From Lepus europaeus (Eukaryota > Chordata > Mammalia > Lagomorpha > Leporidae): DNA of 64,000 bases. A program made the position numbers and the translations under genes. Every line of letters starts with the position of its first letter. Position 1 is the stretch's first letter. The stretch spans positions 120,524,275 through 120,588,274 of the forward strand of contig NC_084834.1 of NCBI RefSeq assembly GCF_033115175.1. Direction: 5' to 3'. The notes under the pieces are model-generated. The model was given only the letters and a program-made list of their open reading frames with translations. It searched no databases and was not told where the DNA came from. Below, in pieces: positions 11,780 through 23,435 of this stretch.

Positions 11780-11937
11780 AAGTCCATTTCATATAAGAAA
11801 CTTAAGCATCCATGGATTTTGGCATGCATGGGGATCCTGGAATCAGTTCCCTATGGAGCCTGATGGGCAACTGTAACAAAGAATGAAAGTGAATTTCACT
11901 TTTCACTCTATCTGCATTATATTTTTTTTACAAGAGC

Positions 11938-12212
11938 AAAGTAATAATCATAGCTAATGCCTACTGAGTGCCAGGCAATACGCCAAGCACTCTTCTAAGT
12001 TCTTCACATGTATTAACTCATGTAATTTTCACAGAAACTCTGAGGTAAGTATGAACTCTACTCCTATTTTACAACCAAGGAAACCAAGGGACAGAAAAGA
12101 AAAGTAACTTGCCCATAGCAAGTAGGAGGCAGACATGGAAGTGAACCCAAGTTCTCAGCATTCAGTGTACGCAGTCCTAATCACTGTTATATAGCACTTC
12201 CAGCATAATATC
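11938..12212 (+). mobile_element. MIR SINE, sense
   Basis: Near full-length MIR, with ctactgagtgccaggcaata, gtattaactcatgtaatttt and acaaccaaggaaaccaaggg in the expected order. Confidence 0.88.
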
Positions 12213-12235
12213 TTACAATATTAAAAACACATAGT

Positions 12236-12560
12236 TGGGGCGAGTATTTGATATAGCAGGTCAAGCCACTGCCTGCCACACCAGCACCCCACATGAGCAC
12301 CGGTTCAAGTCCCAGCTGCTCCACTTCCATCCAGCTCCCTGCTAATGCACCTGGGAAGGCAAGAGAAAATCCCCAAATGCTTGTGCCCCTGCACCCACAT
12401 GGGAGACCTGGATGAAGCTCCTGGCTCTGGCTTCAGCCTGGCCCAGCCCTGGCTATTGCAGCCATCTGGGGAGTAAACCAGTGGACAGAGGATCTCGGGT
12501 GTCTCCCTCCCTCTCTCTCTGCTTTTCAAATAAACAAATAAATTTAAAAAAATTTTTAAA
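12236..12560 (+). mobile_element. C-type SINE, sense
   Basis: Head ggggcgagtatttgatatag to tail caaataaacaaataaattt. It ends about 60 bp from CEP135 exon 14. Confidence 0.87.
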
Positions 12561-12622
12561 ACTATAACTAGCATAATCATTCATATAATAAAATATACCC
12601 CAAGTACAGTGTGATAAATTAC

Positions 12623-12700
12623 CTGATGATTAACACGTGTCAAATGATCAATAGTTTTCTCTAATTCTGATTTTCCAAAAAGATTCATTTCCTGGATATT
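12623..12700 (-). CDS. CEP135: CEP135 coding exon 14
   Basis: 78 nt, 26 codons (residues 594-619), phase 0 at both ends. It runs from NIQEMNLFGKSELEKTID to HLTRVNHQ, and its SLFGKSELEKTIEHL-like core is diagnostic of CEP135. The acceptor is tttctttcag and the donor is CAG|gtaatt. It lies in the central coiled coil. It is the second-shortest coding exon here and, being in phase, could be skipped without a frameshift. Confidence 0.93.
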
Positions 12701-13354
12701 CTGAAAGAAAATTTCATAGAAAATATTCATTTACATCAAAGAATAAAACAGTACCAAAGTAAGTAATGCAAGCCTATAGCACTATTAAATTCTATTTGTC
12801 TTTTCATAAAACATAGACAAATTTTAGAAAGAATAGCGTTATAAATTTTATAAAAACAATGCTTTTGATTAAAAAAGAAAGCATAATAGGGTCTTAGCTT
12901 TTATACTTTCTAGCTTCGTGTGCGACGGAAGTGAAGACACACACTGGTATGGATTCATCTGTATGGATTTACAGAGACCGACTGTCAGAACAGCTATACA
13001 GGGAGAAGACCAGCAGGTTAGGCAATGAGCTACAGAGTATGACCTCACAAGAGGAGACAGAAGGAACAATGAGGTCACAAAGACACAGGACACAGCCTGA
13101 CACGGCCACGCAAGAGCTCAGACTCTCGAGAATGGCTGTGTAGGCCAACACCTAAACACAGGGCTGTTCCTGGGTATCTTATCCAGCTCCTGCTGCTGCC
13201 AAGTCTGGAGTAAGTGGTATAACCTGCTGGTCACTAAGAGTTTTTCTAATGTGGATTCGTACTTCATCTGTGCTACTCAAATCAAATGAATAAAAACATC
13301 TGATGCTTGGATTATCTGTTTTGGTGAAGGGTCACTGTGCTGTATTTACTTACT
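12701..13354. other. CEP135 intron 13, no recognised element
   Basis: Unique intron sequence with no recognised repeats. Confidence 0.4.
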
Positions 13355-13366
13355 AAATCATTCAAC

Positions 13367-13660
13367 CAGGGCTAGCACCGCGGCACAGCCAGGAGAGCTG
13401 TCACTTGTGACACCCACACCCCATCCCATACAGATACTCCACTTTTGATCCGGTTTCCTGATAATGTTCCTGGAAAGGCAGTGGATGGTGACCCAAGTAC
13501 TTGGGCCCCTGCCATCCATGTGGGAGATGCAGATGGAGTTTCTGGCTCCTAGCTCAGTCTGACCCCGACCTGGCTGCTGTGGGCATCTGAGGAGTGAAAC
13601 AGTGGATGGAAGATTTTCTCTGTCTCTGTCTCTATCACTTTCAAAAAAACCTTTTTAAAA
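13367..13660 (+). mobile_element. C-type SINE, sense
   Basis: Flanked by a perfect 12-bp duplication, aaatcattcaac, at 13355-13366 and 13661-13672. The body is diverged, with a short tail. Confidence 0.9.
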
Positions 13661-13672
13661 AAATCATTCAAC

Positions 13673-14488
13673 TGAGTACATACTCTATATAAGCACCAAG
13701 CAGAGACTAAGGTCTCTGTCTTTAGAAATAGTACAGCCTAACAGAAAAGATAAACTTTAAAGAAGAGGTTACATTAAAACCCAGAAATAGTGCACTAGGA
13801 AAAGGGATTGCATGGCAATCTATCAAGACGAAACCTAGAATCTAGTTTCCTGACTGAGGAAGCCAGGTATAACCTGAACGTCCAGCCTGCAGGCTGTGTA
13901 AGGCCTACAAGATCGTTTGGTCTGGACTTGCCACAGCAATCACAGGCAGGGCTCAAAATCCAAAAAATCTCCAGCTAATTAAGCTGATAAGATTGTACAG
14001 CCTGTGAATGATGTTATAAATTGTCCAAGTGACCCTTAGCAGAAAAAAGGTTCTCTATTCTGACTTCAAGAGTGAATAGGAATTTTCTGGACACGGGGTT
14101 AATCTATGTTAGAAGATTAGAGGCAAGAAAAACATATTACGTCTGGAGTCTTGAGAAAAAGGTAGATGAGGACCTGGGGTGGGGTACGGGGATGTTTAGA
14201 TCTTAAAGTAGGCAAAGGCCAATCACTGAAGTCCTTGAAAATAGTTAATGGATTTCAAATAGCAAGTGAATTGACAAGATTTGTATCTTTGAAAGAGGAC
14301 TCTAAAGTCAGTGTTTAATATACATTTGGGAGGAGCAACATCAAGCACAGAGGCAGGTGAGAGGATAATGACCAGACAGGATGATAGCGGGGAACAGAAA
14401 CACAGAGACTCTAGGAAAGTTACACGAGCTCAGGAGCCAGATCCTCACAACTCATATCGGATAACCCTAACAACTTAGTACCTTTCCC
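13673..14488. other. CEP135 intron 13, no recognised element
   Basis: Unique or very old sequence. A run of purine-rich text suggests an old repeat, but none can be named. Confidence 0.35.
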
Positions 14489-14808
14489 TTTTTTAAAAAA
14501 AGATTCATTAGAAGGGCAGAGACAGAAACAGAGATAAAAGTGAGTGAGAGAGATTTCTCATATTGCTGATTCACTCCCCAAATGCCTGCAATAGCTGGGG
14601 TGGGACTGGGCCAGGCCAAAGTTGAGAACCCGAAACTCAATCTGGATCTCCCATATGGATGGCAAGGATTCAAGAACTTCAGCCATGACCTGCTGCCTCC
14701 CAGGGTATGCACTAGCAGGAAGCTGGAATCAGGAGTGAAGCCAGGACTAACTCAGGCAGGCATCCAAAGTACTGTGCAAAATGGCCATCCCAAGTCACTT
14801 AACTTTGC
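14489..14808 (-). mobile_element. C-type SINE, antisense, old copy
   Basis: Starts ttttttaaaaaaagattcat and ends near aagtcacttaactttgcc. Confidence 0.8.
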
Positions 14809-15338
14809 CATAATTCAAGAGAGCTGTCCATGAGGGAGAGCCTGTTAGAAGAGGCTGTGGTGAAGACCGACTGAACAATCCATGCAAAAAGTACGTGGAA
14901 CAGAGCGCTCCACATGGGAACGGCTTGATAAATGTTAAATGTTATTCAAGAGGTAGTATTGCTAGGACTTGGTGATTGAGAGATACCAGCTTTCGGGGAG
15001 AGCTTAATTAGTAATGATGCCTAGTTTTGATAAGCTGTGGATAGCAGAATAATGAGAGGCTGAAGCACTGATGATTAGCTCAGTTTTGTAAGTAAAACTG
15101 CTGAAAACTTGTAAACTCCTTCCTCCTACAACTCTGAAGAATTTAGCTACGAATGTCACTTTTTCCAAGTTTTGAGTACTACTGCATTTTTTAAATCCTA
15201 TTTTTACATTCTTTGAGCATTTCAACAGATATGGGAAAGGGCAAATCAGTAACTTGTGCTAAAAGATGCCATATTGCACAGAAGTTTTCTGTTTGATAAT
15301 TTTAACACTTATTTTTATGAGAAAACTCTTTCTGGAAG
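14809..15338. other. CEP135 intron 13, no recognised element
   Basis: AT-rich intron sequence. No exon or repeat is recognised. Confidence 0.35.
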
Positions 15339-15401
15339 AAAATATTGGTAAAGATTCCAATTAAGTATATATATATTCTTAACTGGAATCTTTACCAATA
15401 T

Positions 15402-15404
<3 letters not shown>
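15339..15404. repeat. 66-bp near-perfect palindrome with no spacer
   Basis: The 33-bp arms (15339-15371 and 15372-15404) are reverse complements with two mismatched pairs (15360/15383 and 15366/15377). The outer arm is aaaatattggtaaagattcc. An (AT)n run follows directly. Confidence 0.93.

Positions 15405-15440
<36 letters not shown>
15405..15440. repeat. (AT)n microsatellite
   Basis: About 16 AT units between the palindrome and an antisense SINE. It may be the expanded tail of that SINE. Confidence 0.9.
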
Positions 15441-15442
<2 letters not shown>

Positions 15443-15752
15443 GCAGAGAGGAAGCAAAGAGACAGACAAACAGAAGCAGAGAGACAGATAGCTCCCATCC
15501 ACTAGTTCACTCCCCAGATGCTTGTAAGAGCCAGGGCTGAGCCTAGGATTGGGGCCAGCAACCAAAAATTCAATCCAGGTCTCCCACAGGAGTGGCAGAG
15601 ATCCAAGTCCTTGACACCACCTGCTGCCTGTACGGGCCTGATTGGCAAGCAGTTAGAACCTGGAGTCAGAGCTGGGAATCTAACTGAGGCCCTCATAAAC
15701 AGGACATGTGCATATTAACTGGTATCTCACCCACTGGGCCACATGCCCATCT
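15441..15752 (-). mobile_element. C-type SINE, antisense, old copy
   Basis: Starts gaagcagagaggaagcaaag and ends cactgggccacatgcccat. It abuts the AT run. Confidence 0.78.
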
Positions 15753-15762
15753 CAAGAGCAGT

Positions 15763-16078
15763 CTTTTTGTTTAATTTCTATTCATTTTATTTGAGGCAGA
15801 GAAAGAAAAGGAAAGAGACAGCAAGAGAGCCATAGACAGAGAGATCTATTGATTTCACTCTCCAAATACCTGCTGAAGCCAGGTGCCAGGAACTCAATCC
15901 AAGTCCCACGTGGGTGGCAGAGACCCAAGTACTTGAGCCATCACCTGCTGCCTCCTGGGGTATACACTAGTTGGAAGTTGGGATTGGGAGTGGAGTTGGA
16001 ACTTGACCCCAGTCTGTCTGATATGGGATGTGGGATTCCAAATGGCATCCTAACTGCTGGGCCAAACTGCTGCCTCCC
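15763..16078 (-). mobile_element. C-type SINE, antisense, old copy
   Basis: Starts gtttaatttctattcatttt and ends gctgggccaaactgctgcc. It is the second of three consecutive antisense copies. Confidence 0.8.
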
Positions 16079-16114
16079 TCCCCAAATAGCATTCTCAAAC
16101 TATATTTGGGGAGT

Positions 16115-16440
16115 AAACTTTTTAAAAAGATTTCTGATGTATTTATTTGAAAGTCAGAGGTAGAGAGAGAGAGAGAGAGGTCTTCCATACACTGGTTCAC
16201 TCCTCAGATGATTGCACGGCCAGGGTTGGGCCAGACCAAAGACAGGAACCAGGAGCTTCATCATGGTCTCCCACATGGGTACAGGGGCCCAAGCACTTGG
16301 GCCATCTTCTGCTGCTTTCCCAGGCACATTAGCAGGAAGCTGGATTAGAAGTGGAATAGCTGAGATTCAAACCAGTGCCTATATGGGATGCCAGTGCCAC
16401 AGGTGGAGGCTTAACCTTCTATACCACAGCACCAGCCCGG
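16115..16440 (-). mobile_element. C-type SINE, antisense
   Basis: Starts tttttaaaaagatttctgat, has a GA repeat at 16163-16178, and ends accacagcaccagcccgg. Younger than its two left neighbours. Confidence 0.87.
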
Positions 16441-16507
16441 GGCGGGGTGGGGGGATGGTGGTGAATTTTTAAGTTAAATTGGTGACATTCTCCATGACAG
16501 ACTTGTG

Positions 16508-16799
16508 AGGTGGCGCTGAGGCATAGTAGCACCGGCATCTCATACAGGTACTGGTTCAAGACACAGCTGCTCCACTTCTGATCCAGCTCCCTGCTGATGA
16601 CCTGGGACAGCTCTGAAAGATGGAACAAGTACCTGGGCCCCTGCACCCACATGAGAAACCCCAAAGGAACTCCTGGCTCCTAGCTTTGAATCAGTGCTGC
16701 TCCAGCCACTGCAGCCATCTGGGGAATGAACCAGAGGATGGAAGACCTCTTTCTCTGTAATTATGCCTCTCAAATAAATAAATCTTAAAAAAAAACAAA
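16508..16799 (+). mobile_element. C-type SINE, sense, shortened head
   Basis: Head ggtggcgctgaggcatagta lacks about 20 bases before the B-box. Tail tctcaaataaataaatctta. Confidence 0.83.
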
Positions 16800-16879
16800 A
16801 AGACTCAGCAGGAGTCCTGCAGTGTCACAAGACTAGGCACACGAGAATATGAAAACAGCCACATAGAAAGTGGTACGCA

Positions 16880-17065
16880 AATGTTCCCATGGTCGAGCCT
16901 TGAAGATGTCACGCTAATGAGAGCAACCAGACATAAAAGTCATATAATGAATGATCCAATTTACAGGAAATGTCCAGGTAAATCTATGGAAACCCAAAAA
17001 GTGAATGGATTAACGGCTGCCTACAGCGAGAGCCTGGGAAGAAGCAGTGAGTGATGAAAGTGCTC
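16880..17065 (+). mobile_element. Ancient L1 3'-end fragment
   Basis: Contains gatccaatttacaggaaatg and ggattaacggctgcc, matching the L1M 3'-end text that is also seen at 58836-59390. Confidence 0.5.
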
Positions 17066-17557
17066 CAGGGCTGACATGGCTGTGACCACATCACGCACAG
17101 CCGAGCAGTGCACTTCCGGTGGGGGAGCGCTGGGAAGGCACAGGACTCGATAGCGTTGTTGTTTTTAGAAAGAGAAAAGGGCTGGCAGTCTCTCTGTGAA
17201 GAACCGGATGGTAAGTAGTCTAGATGCTGTGGGCCTCCCTCCTCTGATGTGGCCACTCAGCTTGGCCACTGTGGCACAAAAGAAGCTATGGACAATCGGT
17301 ACACAAATAGGCACAGTGTTCCAACAACACTTTATCGACAATGAAGAATGATTCTTCTCCTGGTATTTTTTCAAAAATGTAAAAACCATTCTTAGCTCTT
17401 TGTCACACACACAGAGCCCAAGGCTGGCCCAGGTCTGCTGCTGCTGCCAATCCCTATTCCAGCTGTTACTTCCGCAACACTAACTTCATGGGAAACAGAC
17501 TCACAGACCCTGCTTCCCAAGAAATTACCTCTGAAAACGGCCAACCTTTTTACTTAC
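17066..17557. other. CEP135 intron 13, no recognised element
   Basis: Unique intron sequence next to exon 13. Confidence 0.4.
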
Positions 17558-17710
17558 ATTTAACTTTTCTCTCAAAGTCTCCTTTTCTGCCATAACTCTT
17601 CTTAGGTCAGATAAGGCAAGTTCTTTTTCCTTTCCCATAAGACTAACAATATTGTTGGAGACTGTGGTTTGGGTGGAGTCCCGTCTGAGTGCAGACAATT
17701 CTTCCTGAGC
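17558..17710 (-). CDS. CEP135: CEP135 coding exon 13
   Basis: 153 nt, 51 codons (residues 543-593), phase 0. It begins AQEELSALRRDSTQTTVSNN and ends AEKETLREKLN. The acceptor is ..cttgag read in reverse (ctcaag) and the donor is AAT|gtaagt. It is coiled coil, with a short Ser/Thr-rich interruption (DSTQTTVSNN) that the family also has. Confidence 0.94.
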
Positions 17711-17759
17711 CTTGAGAATAAAAGACACAAGTAACAAGCACTTTGGATACCCTTCTAGA

Positions 17760-18077
17760 TTTTTTTTTAAGATCATTTATTTACTTATATATTTGAAAGG
17801 CAGAGTTACAGAGAGGCAGAGGCAGAGAGAGAGAGAGAAAGGTCTTCTATCTGCTGGTTCACTCCCCAGTTGGCTGCGACAGCCAGAGCTGAGCCATTCT
17901 GAAGCCAGGAGCTTCTCCTGGTTTCCCACACGGGTGCAGGGCCAAAGCACTTGGACCATCTTCTGTTTTCCCAGGCCATAGCAGAGAGCTGGATGGGAAG
18001 TGGAGCAGCGGGGCCGGCATATGGGATGCTGGCACTGCAGGTGGCAGCTTTACCCACTATGCCACAGCACTGGCCCC
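17760..18077 (-). mobile_element. C-type SINE, antisense to + (sense to CEP135)
   Basis: Short duplication cttctag at 17752-17758 and 18079-18085. Its A-tail, on the transcribed strand, ends 50 nt upstream of the exon 13 acceptor. Confidence 0.88.
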
Positions 18078-18085
18078 GCTTCTAG

Positions 18086-18873
18086 TTTTAAAAAAGTCAA
18101 ACTGGACACAGGCCACCTTTGTTTCCAAATCCCAACAAAATAAAAGGATTAAAAAAAGGAATAAAACCAAGATAAGAATATTGAATGAGGTGACAACCAT
18201 AAAATGTTGGGAGCTAGACAGCTGGCAGAAAAGGAGGAGCCAACTAAGCTGACCAGGGAAGCTGACATTTAATCCCACAGTGGGTACCATCGAATCCCAA
18301 AAGTTCAAGAACTGAAAATGGCCCTTTTGCACAGCCTGTCCCCTCTCCAGGCGGCAGCAGGATGTCGTGGGGCATGGAGACAGGAACAGCAGAAGTGGAA
18401 GACAGCACGCTCTGCTCTGCTCAGACCGCCCTTGCCTATGGTAACTGGGGCTATGTAACAGGGCCAGGCTGTCCCCATTCCCTCTGTCCTCGGTTTTGTG
18501 TTTTTTGTTGGTTTGTAACCAAACACTAAGTCTCCAATAGCCAACACAGCCAAACACAATAGGGGGTGCTGCCCAAGTGGAGACAGCTGGGATGTCTGAA
18601 TCTCCAGGAGCAATGTGGCTCAGCATCAGGCTGAGACCCGATCCAGGTAATTTTAGAAGAAAAGAGACCATCTCTAACTGATCTGACACGAAGATGGGCT
18701 AGAAAAGAGAAGTATGAAAAAAGAAATCTCTGCTTTGAGAACAGGATGAGAGCAGAAACTATTAGTACTTAGGCTAGTAATTGTGAAGGACTATCACAAG
18801 GGCCATATTTTATGGTCTCATCAAAGTTAGCAGGTTCCATATCATGTTAGCTTAATGATACCACATTGCTTAC
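18086..18873. other. CEP135 intron 12, no recognised element
   Basis: Contains a 210-codon minus-strand open frame (18057-18689). It has no recognisable domain and its end runs into a SINE, so it is not called a gene. Confidence 0.4.
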
Positions 18874-19026
18874 TTCGTTATATAAGACACTGAGTTTATC
18901 TCTCTCCGCCGTCAATAATTTAACATTGGACTGTATATCCTCCATATATTTTTCAAATCTTTCCAGCATACGCTGAAGTTCATCTCTTTCTCTTGTGACC
19001 AGATGAATTTCTGAATTGTAATCACC
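18874..19026 (-). CDS. CEP135: CEP135 coding exon 12
   Basis: 153 nt, 51 codons (residues 492-542), phase 0. It begins GDYNSEIHLVTRERDELQRM and ends AERDKLSVLYNE, which is nearly invariant among mammalian CEP135 proteins. The acceptor is atatttcag and the donor is GAA|gtaagc. It is strongly heptad-patterned coiled coil. Confidence 0.96.
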
Positions 19027-20254
19027 CTGAAATATAATTAAAGAACAAAAGTTATCATGTGCTGTAATGATCACCACATGGTTGACATAAGGATGCTGGT
19101 GATGAGACTGAGAGATGCTAACAGACAAAAAGAACACGAGTTTCGCTAAGGTCGTTCAGGAATTTTTTCTTTCTTTCTTTCTTAATCTACAATGAAAGTA
19201 GATGAGAGCACTGCCAGTACTGGGGCAAATTTCCCGGCCTGCAAGCTTCCAGGAAGGGACGTGGGGGCTGCAGATACTGCTTGACCAGATGCCACCAGAC
19301 ATGCTTCAGCTGTCATTCTGAGGCTGCTCATACTAGGGACATAAAGTGTACCCTTAGTGCAGAGGCATCAGCAGCATCCGAGATCATGTTACACGTGCAA
19401 ATCCTGGGGTCCACACTAGACTCACTCAGCCAGAAACTGTGGGCAGGGCCCAGTTCTATCAAGCCCTTCAGTGACTCTGATGTACTCTAATGTTTGAGAC
19501 CCACTAGTTTATAACCCTCTCCAGAGAAAAGACCAGGAAGGACGGGTGTGTGTGTGTGTGTCTGTTCCCTCAGTGTAAGCAGATGTAACAGCCTAGCACA
19601 TTCCTCAGCGTTTTCTTTCAACTTATTAACATCAGTTTCCCTGGTACACCAACCCCCAATTGTCCCAGTTTTAGACCTACGTGAGGTCTACTTCCAAAGT
19701 CAAAAAAATGTAAATTATTTCTACTAGGCAATGTCCATGAAGGATGTTCACTGACCAAGTAACTACATCCAACATGTCTAAAATAAGAACATGCCCACTA
19801 GTCCGGTACAATTTCAAAGACCCACTCTCTTCAACACCATTGACAGATGGAGACTTTATCTGGTATCTCCGAGGACTAAATGCAGAAGCCCTGAGAGAGT
19901 GGGGACAATCTGCTACTTTGGTGCCCTGGAAACAGCCCGGGTCTGCATCATACATTTGGTGCTGAACTGGGAAGCGATATGTATCTATGAGGTATTCCTC
20001 ACCTACCACATCAAATTAAGTTATCCTTATAGTTAATTATTTAAGCAACATCAAAGCCTAATGGATGAGCTTAGCTCTCTAAACACCTTAAAGGACAAGA
20101 TATTTAACAGGAAAAAAGCAACTAGTATTTTGAGACTTAATCAAGGCTTAAATAACTACAGAAGACCATCTGTAATCAATCACACCTAAATCTGAAAAAG
20201 GACGTGGTCTCTGCAGATCCCAGAAAAAGAGAACTCAATGAACAGGATTTGATA
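19027..20254. other. CEP135 intron 11, no recognised element
   Basis: Unique intron with a short GT microsatellite at about 19545-19562. Overlapping open frames near 19677-20036 have no family match. Confidence 0.4.
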
Positions 20255-20545
20255 GTCTCTTCTAACTACTATTCAGGTCTCAGCTTAAATGTCACTTTCT
20301 CCATGGAATCCTTCCAGATTCCCTATCAAATCTAATTTCCTCCCATAAACTCATAGCATGCTGAATCTTTTCTGTACTTTAACATTTATTATAAATGGGA
20401 TTACAAAGTTATCCACATGATCCCTGTTTAATGCATGTCTGAATCACTGAAATGTAAGCTCCAGGAGGCCACAGTAAGTAGTCCGTCTTGTTCAATGTAT
20501 CTTCGAGGGCTACCATGATCCCTGGTAAAATGCATCCATTTCCTG
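20255..20545 (-). mobile_element. L2 LINE 3' end, antisense
   Basis: Segments such as ctcagcttaaatgtcacttt, ttccagattccc and aatgtaagctccaggaggcc occur in the order of a reversed L2 3' end. Confidence 0.55.
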
Positions 20546-20837
20546 AACATTTCTCCACTGACTGATCCACTCAGGCAGAATAACATTAATTCGTCTCTGA
20601 ATAGACCTCACAAGGTATTTGTGCCAGTGTTGATGAATACTAATCGTTAACTACTCTTTCCCCACTCCACTGTTCCCAACACACACGCAGGCACATGAAC
20701 ACACATGCGCAGTGCTGCGGCTGCAAGAACAGACGCGTCTCTGTCTCCATCCCAGCAGGCCCTCTGCACATCCCTGCTGAGCAGAATCGGACTTTCTACT
20801 TGGAACTCATTCGCTTTGCATCAACAAAAATCAGGAA

Positions 20838-20904
20838 ATGAATCATTTACTAGGAGCTAGATATTACACTGGAACCTTACACAAACTACCACATTTCATC
20901 TTTT
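20838..20904 (+). mobile_element. MIR SINE, 5' part, interrupted
   Basis: The text gaatcatttactaggagct to ccacatttcatc resembles the first half of MIR. The second half follows the SINE insertion at 21352-21480. Confidence 0.5.
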
Positions 20905-20988
20905 TATTATTATTTTTTTATTTAAAGGCTGGATGCCACCCCAGTGTCTCTCCTTCAGAAGACCTGCACTGCGAGTGGAAACCTGTAG

Positions 20989-21351
20989 CTTTTTTTTTTT
21001 CGCTTTTTTTTTTTTTTGGGGGGGGGGGGACAGGCAGAGTTAGACAGTGAGAGAGAGACAGACAGAGAGAAAGGTCTTCCTTCTGTTGGTTCACCCCTTA
21101 AATGGCCACTATGGCCAGCGCTGCGCTGATCTGAAGCCAGGAGCCAGGTGCCAGGTTCCTCCTCCTGGTCTCCCATGTGGGTGCAGGGCCCAAGCACTTG
21201 GGCCATCCTCCACTGCACTCCCGGGCCACAGCAGAGAGCTGGACTGGAAGAGGAGCAACCGGGACAGAATGCAGCACCCCAACCGGGACTAGAACCCGGG
21301 GTGCCAGCGCCGCAGGCGGAGGATTAGCCTAGAGAGCCCCGGCGCCGGCCC
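20989..21351 (-). mobile_element. Young C-type SINE, antisense, with a T-run then G10
   Basis: Antisense element ending gccccggcgccggccc. Between the poly-T (21004-21017) and the body (acaggcagagttagacag) lies a run of about ten G. It splits an MIR. Confidence 0.9.
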
Positions 21352-21480
21352 ACATTAATCTTCACAAGAGGTTGTAGTTACTTCCTCCACTTTGCAAATG
21401 AGGAAATGAGGGCTTCATGAAATTACAGAATTTCTCCAGGGTCACAAAGCCAGACAGCGGAGCTGGAATTTGCCCACAGT
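21352..21480 (+). mobile_element. MIR SINE, 3' part, interrupted
   Basis: Contains ttgcaaatgaggaaatgagg and gggtcacaaagccagacagc, the MIR second half, continuing the fragment at 20838. Confidence 0.72.
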
Positions 21481-21571
21481 GGGAATCAATGGTGAGTACA
21501 ACGTGAAAGGGGACAGTCCCCTCCCTACACAGACCTGAAAATCAGTGAATGTATTACTGATGAAAATTGTT

Positions 21572-21826
21572 GGGGCCGGCGCTGTGGCGCAGCAGGTTAA
21601 TGCCCTGGCCTGAAGCACATATATCTCATATGGGCGCTGGTTTGAGTCCTGGCTGCTCCACTTCCGATCCAGCTCTCTGCTATGGCCTGGAAAAGCAGAA
21701 GATGGCCCAAGTGTTTGGGTCCCTGCACCCACGTAGGAGACCTGGAAGAAGCTCTTGGCTCCTGGCTTTGGATCAGCACAGCTCCAGTCGTTGTGGCCAA
21801 TTGGAGAGTGAACCATTGGATGGAAG

Positions 21827-21867
<41 letters not shown>

Positions 21868-21907
21868 ACTCTGACTTTCAAATAAATAAATCTTTAAAAA
21901 AAAAAAA
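21572..21907 (+). mobile_element. C-type SINE, sense, young copy
   Basis: Head ggggccggcgctgtggcgca is close to consensus. (CT)n at 21830-21862; A12 tail. Confidence 0.92.
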
Positions 21908-21908
21908 C

Positions 21909-23084
21909 TGTTGATGTTCAGAATGGCAGGGTGTATTTCTTTTAGAGTCATTACAATTTCAAGGAACTATACCTAAGAGTTAGTTATAAAGAAAACCCAG
22001 CTGGTTTTTATAGCAAACCAGTTATTGAGAGGTTTGCCAAAAAAGTGTTTCCAAACATGTTTAAAGTGTCTCATAATAAGTGAGAAGGCGCCCAGCACTC
22101 ACAGCCATCTTACACCGCCCATTCACTGGTCTCACTCACGGTCTTGCCACCACCCTCACCCCTGCCCTGACTTCCAGTTATCACTGGGACTCTAAAACGC
22201 TCTGAACAGCCTGACTTTCTGAACTCTGGAAAATTCATTGTTGTGCCAGGTAACATGATAACAGTTCAGGGAAGTAAGTAAAAAGGAGGAACATCTCCGA
22301 ATTTCACTAGAACCTTAACCAATATCTCCCATTCATCTTCCCATTATGAATCCACACCAAGCAACTGAATCAAAGATTTCAGTTAATAGCTTTGAGGGTT
22401 ATCTTCTCAGTGCTATTAAATTCATGAACCATTTTGTGGAAGATTCTCTACACGAAGAAAGTGATCAATTCTGTAGCTTATTTTTCCTGAGTTCTATCTA
22501 AGTATATGCGGAACTCAGAAACAGCTCAGTAACACAGAAATTACCTTGCACTGTATGTCCCCACCAATTCACTTTGCTTTTAGTAGGTAACATAGCACAG
22601 CATTATAGCTGAAAAACTATAAATCGAAATCTGGCCATCAGCCAACTGGTTAAAAAACAAAATCCAATCTAAAGACTCAAAACTGTTTTGACAATGGACA
22701 TAGGATCTTCGGGGGGCGGGAGGACAATCAAACCGCTAAATTCCATCGAGTGTGAAATCACATGTTCTATGAGTGACTCCCTCCTCCAATTCCCCTCATT
22801 TTAACTAGTGTGTAGATAATGATAGGGTCAGAGGAGCCTTCAGGGTGCCTACAGCTCCACAGCTTAAAAAAAAGAAAAAAAATCTGAAGCATTCAAATGA
22901 TATTCATAAAACACTGCAAATAATTAAGATCTAAAACAGAGACACACGGTTTTAATCTCTTACAAATCATGGTCGACTTGAAATAACATCCACAACAGAA
23001 GACCCAATCACAATATTACACATAAAAGGAACTAAATAGATGAGCACCTTGCAAATGTGGTCACAGTGGACAATCCGCCCAGCT
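21909..23084. other. CEP135 intron 11, no recognised element
   Basis: About 1.2 kb of unique intron. Nothing recognisable except a short G-run (ggggggcgggagg) near 22710. Confidence 0.4.
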
Positions 23085-23100
23085 CCCACTTCCAATTTCT

Positions 23101-23435
23101 TCTTCTTTTTTTTTTTTTTTTTTGACAGGCAGTCAGATAGTGAGAGAGAGACAGAGAAAAAGGTCTTCCTTTTTGCCATTGGTTCACCCTCCAATGGCCG
23201 CTGCAGCCGGCGCATCATGCTGATCTTCGCCAGGAGCCAGGTGCTTCTCCTGGTCTCCCATGGGGTGCAGGGCCCAAGCTCTTGGGCCATCCTCCACTGC
23301 CTTCCAGGGCCATAGCAGAGAGCTGGCCTGGAAGAGGGGGAACCGGAATAGAATCCGGCGCCCCAACCGGGACTAGAACCCGGTGTGCCGGCGCCGGAAG
23401 GCGGAGGATTAGCCTGTTAAGCCACGGTGCCAGCC
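23101..23435 (-). mobile_element. Young C-type SINE, antisense
   Basis: Near-identical 16-bp duplications, cccacttccaatttct (23085-23100) and accacttccagtttct (23436-23451), flank it. T-run and gacaggcagtcagatagtg at the start; cacggtgccagcc at the end. Confidence 0.92.

Noticed and set aside
18057..18689. Minus-strand 210-codon open frame in CEP135 intron 12
   Set aside because: No known domain, its end lies in a SINE, and no homologue is recognised. Length alone is weak evidence.
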